This document shows positions 26,512 to 32,547 of a stretch of DNA of 32,547 bases, piece after piece. Within the stretch, counting starts at the first letter, position 1. The number at the start of each line of letters is the position of its first letter. The DNA comes from Actinomycetes bacterium (GTDB lineage Bacteria; Actinomycetota; Acidimicrobiia; Acidimicrobiales; JAKAOS01): the NCBI GenBank assembly GCA_021795215.1, contig JAJYPS010000023.1, positions 1 through 32,547 on the forward strand, given 5' to 3'. The notes below the pieces were generated by a model, which ran no database searches, was not told the DNA's origin, and saw nothing but the letters and a program-made list of their open reading frames with translations. A program made the position numbers and the translations under genes.

Positions 26512-27183
26512 ATGCGGGTGGTGGGGGGTGCCTGGCGGGGCCGGAGCCTGGAGGTGCCTCGTGGCGGTTCGGTCCGGCCGACCTCGGAGCGGGCTCGGGA
26601 GGCTGTGTTCGACATGCTCTCCAGTCTTGGTGTCCTGCCCGGAGCGGTGGTCGCAGACCTGTTCGCCGGTAGCGGGGCGATGGGGATAGAGGCGTTGTCG
26701 AGGGGTGCCCGGTCCGCCGTGTTCGTGGACAGTGGCCGGGAGGCGGTCAGCTGCGTGGAGCGCAATCTGAGCCTGTTCGGGTGGAGCCGGCCGGGCGCTC
26801 CGAGGAAACGGGCCGGCCTGCCCGACTCGCCGGGAGGCAGCGCGGACCTGCCCGACTCGCTGGGGGGCTGCAGCGCGGACCTGCCCGCCGCCGGGCGTCC
26901 GGCGGGAGAACCGGAATGGACCGCGACCGTCGTCCAGGGTGACGCTGTCCGCTGGGCCGGGACCGGCAACACTGTGGACGTGGCGTTCTGCGACCCGCCT
27001 TACGCCTACGAAGCCTGGCGCCAGCTGCTGGGGACGTTGCAGGCGACCCTGATCGTGGCGGAGTCGGACCGCGAGATCGGGCCGCCGAACCTCGCGGAAC
27101 TGCTCAAAGTACGCCGATACGGCACTACGGTGGTTACCTTGATCCAGCGAGACCGCGTCGGCGGCACCCGCGAGGCGTCCTGA
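26512..27183 (+). CDS. rsmD: 16S rRNA (guanine966-N2)-methyltransferase RsmD
   Basis: MRVVGGAWRGRSL, RPTSERAREAVFDML, VADLFAGSGAMGIEALSRGA, VDVAFCDPPYAY (DPPY). Confidence 0.93.
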   Translation: MRVVGGAWRGRSLEVPRGGSVRPTSERAREAVFDMLSSLGVLPGAVVADLFAGSGAMGIEALSRGARSAVFVDSGREAVSCVERNLSLFGWSRPGAPRKRAGLPDSPGGSADLPDSLGGCSADLPAAGRPAGEPEWTATVVQGDAVRWAGTGNTVDVAFCDPPYAYEAWRQLLGTLQATLIVAESDREIGPPNLAELLKVRRYGTTVVTLIQRDRVGGTREAS

Positions 27184-27659
27184 TGCGCGTCGCCCTGTTC
27201 CCCGGTTCGTTCGACCCCTTCCACAACGGTCACCTCGAGATAGTCGAGAGTGCCGCACGGGTGTTCGACCAAGTGGTGGTGGCTGCCTTGGCGAACCCGC
27301 AGAAGGGGGTGCCGCTGTTCTCTCTGGACGAGCGCCGCCAGATGCTGGAGGAGTCGCTGCAACATCTGGACACCGTCAGGGTGGAGACCTTTTCTTCCCT
27401 GGTGGTCGACCTGGCGAGGGAGGTGGGGGCGACGGTCATCGTGAAGGGGCTGCGGGCCGTTTCGGACTTCGAGAACGAGATGCAGATGGCGCAGATGAAC
27501 GAGCAGCTGTCGGGCATCGTGACCCTGTTCGTGCCCAGCCACTCGGCTCATTCGTTCGTAGCGTCGAAGCTGCTGCGGGAGGTGGCGCGCCTCGGCGGCG
27601 ACGTGAGTCCGCTGGTGCCCAAGCCGGTCGCTGCTCGCCTGGAGGAGAGGTTCCGTTGA
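27183..27659 (+). CDS. coaD: phosphopantetheine adenylyltransferase
   Basis: MRVALFPGSFDPFHNGHLEIVESAA, IVKGLRAVSDFENEMQMAQMN; TGATG overlap with rsmD. Confidence 0.96.
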   Translation: MRVALFPGSFDPFHNGHLEIVESAARVFDQVVVAALANPQKGVPLFSLDERRQMLEESLQHLDTVRVETFSSLVVDLAREVGATVIVKGLRAVSDFENEMQMAQMNEQLSGIVTLFVPSHSAHSFVASKLLREVARLGGDVSPLVPKPVAARLEERFR

Positions 27660-28216
27660 CGTCACAGGTTCCACAGGGGCTCGCCAGCCTGGAGACCCTG
27701 CTGAGGGACGCCTTGGAGTTGGTGGACGGTGCCAAGGCGATGCCGCTGTCGAACTCGGTGCTTGTCAGCCGGGACGAGCTGACCGAGCTGTTGGCCGAGG
27801 CGCTGGACGCGATGCCGGAGGAGATACGCCAGGCTCGCCGTCTGCTTCGCCAACGGGACGAGCTGCTGGAGCGAGCGGAGAGGGAGGCGGAAGCCATCCT
27901 CGGCGCGGCGCGGGAGCGAGCCGAGCACATGGTCAGCCGCACGGAAGTGGTCCGCGAGGCGGAGCACAGGGCGCAGCGCCTGGTGGACGAAGCGAGCGAC
28001 GAGTCGAGGCAGCTCCGGTACGAGGCGGAGGACTACTGCGAGCACATGCTCTCCGTGCTGGAATCGGGCCTGGAGAAGTCGTTGGCGTCGGTGCACGAGG
28101 CGAGGGACAGGGTCGCCTCCGTCCAGGATCCCCCCCAGGAGGACGAGCCGGAAGACGACGACGGACTGGTGGCGCCGCGGAGGATACTTCCCTTCGACCA
28201 GGACAGGGCGCCGTGA
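27656..28216 (+). CDS. DivIVA-like coiled-coil protein
   Basis: Charged coiled coil ARRLLRQRDELLERAEREAEAILGAARERAEHMVSRTEVVREAEHRAQ; position between coaD and DUF177. TTG start overlaps coaD stop. Confidence 0.65.
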   Translation: MTSQVPQGLASLETLLRDALELVDGAKAMPLSNSVLVSRDELTELLAEALDAMPEEIRQARRLLRQRDELLERAEREAEAILGAARERAEHMVSRTEVVREAEHRAQRLVDEASDESRQLRYEAEDYCEHMLSVLESGLEKSLASVHEARDRVASVQDPPQEDEPEDDDGLVAPRRILPFDQDRAP

Positions 28217-28761
28217 GCGGACAGGGCACCGTGAGCGGACAGGGCGCAGAAGGGCGTCGGGGGAGGCGACACCCGTTCCGAGTCGGTGTGGCGGCCTTGC
28301 GGGAGCGCCACGGCGGCGTCATGGACGTCGCCCGGTCGGGACCGATCGACGGGTTGGAGATGCCGGACTCGGCGGTGCCGGAGGGTCGCGACGTGGAGGT
28401 GGAGGCGCGCCTGGAGGCGGCGGGCGAAGGAGTGATGGTGACGGCCGACGTCAGGGCGCCGTGGGAGGGCACCTGCCGTCGCTGCCTTGGGCCCGCATCC
28501 GGACTGCTCTGCAGCCGGACCAGGGAGTTCTACGGTGACCAGGGCGATCCGGAGCTGGTGTACCCCCTGCGCGGCCAGCAGCTGGATCTGGAGCTGCTCG
28601 CCCGAGACGCTATTCTTCTCGGGTTGCCGCAGGTGCCTCTGTGCCGGCCCGACTGCGCCGGGCTCTGCCCGACCTGCGGGACCGACCGGAACACGGGCGA
28701 CTGCGGCTGCGGCGAACGGACGGGAGACCCACGGTGGGCAGCTCTCGACCAGCTCAGCTGA
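28213..28761 (+). CDS. DUF177 / YceD family protein
   Basis: CRRCLGPASG..., DLELLARDAILLGLPQVPLCRPDCAGLCPTCGTDRNTGDCGC; directly upstream of rpmF. Confidence 0.9.
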   Translation: MSGQGTVSGQGAEGRRGRRHPFRVGVAALRERHGGVMDVARSGPIDGLEMPDSAVPEGRDVEVEARLEAAGEGVMVTADVRAPWEGTCRRCLGPASGLLCSRTREFYGDQGDPELVYPLRGQQLDLELLARDAILLGLPQVPLCRPDCAGLCPTCGTDRNTGDCGCGERTGDPRWAALDQLS

Positions 28762-28825
28762 GCAGCATTCCGGCGGCCGCACGGAACCGCAGGAACCGGA
28801 TCTCGAGATCGGAAGAAGCGAAACG

Positions 28826-29005
28826 ATGGCTGTTCCCAAGAAGAAGACGTCGAAGGCGAAGAGCCGCTCCAGGCGAGCCTCGAACTGGACCCTGGACGCA
28901 CCTCCGAGGAGTGTGTGCCCCCAGTGCCACCAGGCGAAGCTGCCTCACGTGGTGTGCCCTCACTGCGGCTGGTACCACGGTCGCCAGGCGCTCGAAGTCA
29001 GATAG
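28826..29005 (+). CDS. rpmF: 50S ribosomal protein L32
   Basis: MAVPKKKTSKAKSRSRRASNWTLDAPPRSVCPQCHQAKLPHVVCPHCGWYHGRQALEVR. Confidence 0.97.
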   Translation: MAVPKKKTSKAKSRSRRASNWTLDAPPRSVCPQCHQAKLPHVVCPHCGWYHGRQALEVR

Positions 29006-30084
29006 TGCAGGCTGGTCCCACCACCAGCACAGCCGGGGACGCTCCGCCCCGAGCTGCGGCGAGGGACGACGCGGAGCAGCTGACCGGTCCTGAAGTGGCG
29101 ACCGGGGCGGGCGGCGCCCTGCCGGTGGCGGTCGACGCGATGGGCGGCGACAGGGCGCCGTCGGAGATCGTCGCCGGTGCCCGCCTGGCTGCCGATCGAA
29201 GTGGCGTTCGAGTGCTGCTGGTGGGAAGGCCGGACGAGGTGGAGGCGGCCGGCCTGCCGCTCATGGCAGCCTCGGAGGTGGTCACCATGGACGAGGAGCC
29301 CAGCCAGGCGATCCGGCGCAAGAAGGACTCTTCGCTGGTACGCGCGGCCGAAGCGGTGCGGGACGGCCGAGCGAGCGCCATGGTCAGCGCGGGCAACACC
29401 GGGGCGGCCATGGCCGCCGCCCTGCTGCGGATGGGCAGGCTGCCCGGCGTCGCCCGGCCCGCCATAGCGACAACTCTGCCGGTTCCGGGGGCCAACCACA
29501 CGGTGCTGCTGGACTCGGGTGCCAACTCGGAGTGCTCGGCCGCATGGCTGGTGCAGTTCGCCCAGATGGGCAGCGTGTTCTCGAGACTGCGCTACGGCAT
29601 CGGGTCGCCGCGGGTGGGGCTGCTGTCCATAGGGGAGGAGCCGGGCAAGGGGACGCCGTTGGTGAAGGAGACCCACCGGCTCCTGTCGGAGGCGGAGGGG
29701 ATCGACTTCGTCGGCAACGTCGAGGGTCGGGATATCTTGAGCGACGCCGCAGACGTCGTTGTGACCGACGGGTTCACCGGCAACGTGGCGCTCAAGGCGC
29801 TGGAGGGCTCGGTGGGGTTCGTGATGCGACTGGTCGTCGGAGCGCTGCGCTCCGATCCGGTCGCCCGAGCCTCGCTGGACGTCGTGATGCCGGCGCTGGC
29901 CCCCCTGGTGGAGGAGCTGGACCCGGACTCCCAGGGCGGGGCGATGCTGCTCGGCGTGGACGGTGTGTGCATGATCTCGCACGGGTCGTCGTCCGCCAAA
30001 GCGGTAGCGAACGCCGTCGCAGCGGCTCACGACCTGGCCGCAGCCGGCATGGTGGAGCAGCTACGGGCTGCGGTTGCCGGCTGA
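29005..30084 (+). CDS. plsX: phosphate acyltransferase PlsX
   Basis: VAVDAMGGDRAPSEIVAGA, VSAGNTGAAMAAAL, LLDSGANSECSA, VTDGFTGNVALKALEG. Start uncertain. Confidence 0.95.
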   Translation: MQAGPTTSTAGDAPPRAAARDDAEQLTGPEVATGAGGALPVAVDAMGGDRAPSEIVAGARLAADRSGVRVLLVGRPDEVEAAGLPLMAASEVVTMDEEPSQAIRRKKDSSLVRAAEAVRDGRASAMVSAGNTGAAMAAALLRMGRLPGVARPAIATTLPVPGANHTVLLDSGANSECSAAWLVQFAQMGSVFSRLRYGIGSPRVGLLSIGEEPGKGTPLVKETHRLLSEAEGIDFVGNVEGRDILSDAADVVVTDGFTGNVALKALEGSVGFVMRLVVGALRSDPVARASLDVVMPALAPLVEELDPDSQGGAMLLGVDGVCMISHGSSSAKAVANAVAAAHDLAAAGMVEQLRAAVAG

Positions 30085-30278
30085 AGGCATCCCGGTCGGC
30101 TGCACCGCCCACGACGAACCGGCTTGACCGGCCCGAGGCCGGGCGCGTTGGCCCGACGGCCCCGGGTTCGACGGCGCCACATGGACGGGCGCCCCTCTGG
30201 CGGGGCGGTCGCTGCCGGTAGGATGCTCGGCGCCACCGGAGCGACGGGCGGAGCGACGAACGGAGCGGGGAGCCTGCA

Positions 30279-30575
30279 TTGACGACAGCCGACGACACTG
30301 GCCCGGTTCCGATGGACCGGGGCGCCGTGTTCCAACTGATCCGGAACCAACTGGCGGAGATACTCGAGATCCAGCCCGACGGCATCCAGGAGAGCGCTTC
30401 GTTCGTAGAGGACCTGGACGCCGATTCACTGGCGCTGATCGAGTTGGTGGAGGGCCTGGAGTCCGAGATCGGCACTCACGTGGCGGGTTTTCGCATCGAG
30501 GACGAGGACCTGGAGGACCTGCGCACGGTGAGAGACGCTGTGGATTACGTGACATCCCGGCTCAGGGAAGCTTGA
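30279..30575 (+). CDS. acpP: acyl carrier protein
   Basis: FVEDLDADSLALIELVEGLE (DSL phosphopantetheine site). Confidence 0.93.
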   Translation: MTTADDTGPVPMDRGAVFQLIRNQLAEILEIQPDGIQESASFVEDLDADSLALIELVEGLESEIGTHVAGFRIEDEDLEDLRTVRDAVDYVTSRLREA

Positions 30576-31297
30576 TCGAGCCGTCTCCTCCAGGAGCCGG
30601 CTCCGCAGTGGCGGAGCTGTCGGCCAAGCTGGGCCACCAGTTCTCGGACCCGGCCCTGCTGGCCCAAGCACTCTCCCACAGGTCGTGGTGCGCAGAGACA
30701 CCGGGCCAGCGTTCCAACGAACGGCTGGAGTTCCTGGGCGACTCGGTGCTCGGCCTGGTGGTCACTCGCCACATCTTCGTGACGTATCCGGGATTGGCCG
30801 AGGGGGAGCTGGCCAAGCTCCGGGCGGCGGTGGTCAATTCGGTCACACTGGCACATGTCGCTGCCGAGCTGACACTCGGGCCGGCGCTGCGCCTGGGCAA
30901 GGGCGAGGATGCCTCCGGCGGTCGGGAGAAGCCGTCGATTCTTGCCGATGCGGTCGAAGCGTTGATCGGCGCCGTGTACCTGGACGGCGGTTGGGACGCA
31001 GCCGCCAGGCTGGTGATGGACCGGTTGGGCGACCGGATCGCCTCCGCGGCCACCGGCCCCGGAGGCGACGACTACAAGACCAGGTTCCAGGAGCTGTCGG
31101 CCAGGTTGGGCTACCAGCTTCCGACCTACGTGGTGAGCGATCGAGGACCGGATCACGCCAAGCACTTCTTCGCGAGGGTGACCGTGGGCGACCGGGAGCT
31201 GGGGCGGGGCTCCGGCCGGTCGAAGAAGCAGGCGGAGCAGGCGGCAGCCAGGGAGGCCTGGGGAGCGCTGCTGGAGCTCGGCGACAGCGTCGCCTGA
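30572..31297 (+). CDS. rnc: ribonuclease III
   Basis: NERLEFLGDSVLGLVV signature, ILADAVEALIGAVYLDGG, C-terminal dsRBD. Confidence 0.95.
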   Translation: MIEPSPPGAGSAVAELSAKLGHQFSDPALLAQALSHRSWCAETPGQRSNERLEFLGDSVLGLVVTRHIFVTYPGLAEGELAKLRAAVVNSVTLAHVAAELTLGPALRLGKGEDASGGREKPSILADAVEALIGAVYLDGGWDAAARLVMDRLGDRIASAATGPGGDDYKTRFQELSARLGYQLPTYVVSDRGPDHAKHFFARVTVGDRELGRGSGRSKKQAEQAAAREAWGALLELGDSVA

Positions 31298-31303
31298 ACC
31301 GCA

Positions 31304-32158
31304 ATGCCGGAGCTGCCGGAGGTGGAGACGGTCAGGCAGGACCTGTCTCGGGTGCTGGTAGGCCAGAAACTGAGCGGCATGGAGGTCGGTCGGCCCCGCA
31401 GCCTTCGTCACCCGGATCCTTCCACGGCCGCTCGCTGGATCGAGGGGGGCACCGTGTTGGGGGTCGGACGGGTCGGTAAGCACTTGCTGATCGAGGTCGA
31501 CCGTCCTACGGGGGACACGGACGGACGGAGCCTGGTCGTGATCCACCTGGGGATGAGCGGACAGCTGTGGTGGTTGCCGTCGTCCACGGCCGCGCACCGC
31601 CACGCCCACGTTCGGATATTCGGCGAATCGGCCAACGAGCTGCGGTTCGTGGACCCGCGCACGTTCGGTTGGGTCGCAGTGGCTCGGGCGGCAGAAGTCG
31701 CCACCGTGCTGCCCGTGCTCGAGCGCCTGGGCCCCGACCCGTTGTCGGGGGACTTCGACGCCACTGTGCTGTCCCGGCGGATCGGCCACAGGCAGGGACG
31801 TCTGAAGGCGTTGCTGATGGACCAGACCGTCGTCTCGGGTCTGGGGAACATCTACTCCGACGAGGTGCTCCACGCTGCAGGCTTGCGTTGGGACCGGCCG
31901 GCCTGCTCGCTCGACCCCCGGGAGATCGTGGCTCTTCACGACCAGATCGTCCGGGTGCTGTCCGACGCAGTCTCCTGCCGGGGCTCGTCCCTGGCCGACT
32001 CCCAGTACCGGGACCTGTACGGCCTCCCGGGCCGCTTCCAGGAGCGCCACCGGGTCTACGCCAGGGCCGGCAAACCTTGCGCCCGTTGCGGCGAGACCAT
32101 CCGGAAGGAGCGCTTCGGCGGCCGATCGACGTTCTTCTGCCCCTCCTGCCAGACCTGA
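31304..32158 (+). CDS. mutM: formamidopyrimidine-DNA glycosylase
   Basis: MPELPEVETVRQDL N-terminus, GLGNIYSDEVLHAAGL, zinc finger CARCGETIRKERFGGRSTFFCPSC. Confidence 0.96.
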   Translation: MPELPEVETVRQDLSRVLVGQKLSGMEVGRPRSLRHPDPSTAARWIEGGTVLGVGRVGKHLLIEVDRPTGDTDGRSLVVIHLGMSGQLWWLPSSTAAHRHAHVRIFGESANELRFVDPRTFGWVAVARAAEVATVLPVLERLGPDPLSGDFDATVLSRRIGHRQGRLKALLMDQTVVSGLGNIYSDEVLHAAGLRWDRPACSLDPREIVALHDQIVRVLSDAVSCRGSSLADSQYRDLYGLPGRFQERHRVYARAGKPCARCGETIRKERFGGRSTFFCPSCQT

Positions 32159-32320
32159 CCGACCTGACAGACCTGACCGACCTGCCTGTCTCGACAGGCC
32201 CGGACCGACCGGACGGTGATCGGCGGCCCGGCGAGCGGCCACCCCGGAACCAGCCCCCCCGGAACCAACCCCCCCGGACCGGCCGGACGGTGATCGGCGG
32301 CCCGGCGAGCGGCCACCCCG

Positions 32321-32443
32321 GAACCAGCCCACCCCGGAACCAGCCCACCCCGGAACCAGCCCACCCCGGAACCAGCCCACCCCGGAACCAGCCCACCCCG
32401 GAACCAGCCCACCCCGGAACCAGCCCACCCCGGAACCAGCCCG
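32321..32443. repeat. 16-bp tandem repeat, 7 full units plus a partial
   Basis: GAACCAGCCCACCCCG repeated without interruption. Confidence 0.97.
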
Positions 32444-32511
32444 GAGGAGAGGATGGTGGCGGCCAAGGCCAGGTCCACCCCTGATGGGCGCATGGAAGCT
32501 AACGTCGGGCG

Positions 32512-32547
32512 GTGTTCCTGAAGTCGCTGACCCTGAAGGGCTTCAAG
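32512..32547 (+). CDS. smc: chromosome segregation protein SMC, 5' end only
   Basis: VFLKSLTLKGFK, the SMC N-terminus, runs off the window; rnc-mutM-smc order supports it. Confidence 0.8.
   Translation, partial: MFLKSLTLKGFK

Noticed and set aside
22025-29005. Zinc-binding CxxC forms of L28 and L32 as unusual
   Set aside because: Cysteine-containing (C+) versions of these proteins are common in bacteria; not notable without paralogues lacking Cys.
32321-32443. CRISPR array
   Set aside because: Contiguous 16-bp units without unique spacers; a minisatellite, no cas genes.

Overview
High-GC actinobacterial chromosome segment; gene content and order look Acidimicrobiia-like, which is an inference with no database check. 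Most of it is housekeeping: an alpha/beta hydrolase - MurF-like ligase - Ddl cluster; a PH/SHOCT protein; a methyltransferase; a VirD4/TraG-type ATPase without T4SS neighbours; two CtaG-like proteins flanking a SpoIIE-type phosphatase; peptide deformylase; a fused alpha-beta 2-oxoacid dehydrogenase E1; an S9 peptidase; ThiL; L28; a DAK2/YloV protein; RecG; and a conserved run rsmD-coaD-(DivIVA-like)-DUF177-rpmF-plsX-acpP-rnc-mutM-smc. The main anomaly is at about 15.9-18.7 kb. Two 227-bp direct repeats (7 mismatches) bracket about 2.1 kb of accessory DNA holding a decayed serine-recombinase fragment, a YefM/YoeB-type toxin-antitoxin pair, a DinB-family gene and a truncated alpha/beta hydrolase. 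The right repeat is fused to a 31-bp piece of the neighbouring S9 peptidase gene. A second theme is many short tandem repeats, often 18 bp and in frame, inside otherwise conserved genes, plus minisatellites in intergenic gaps. I found no CRISPR array, rRNA or tRNA, and no clearly new multi-gene system.
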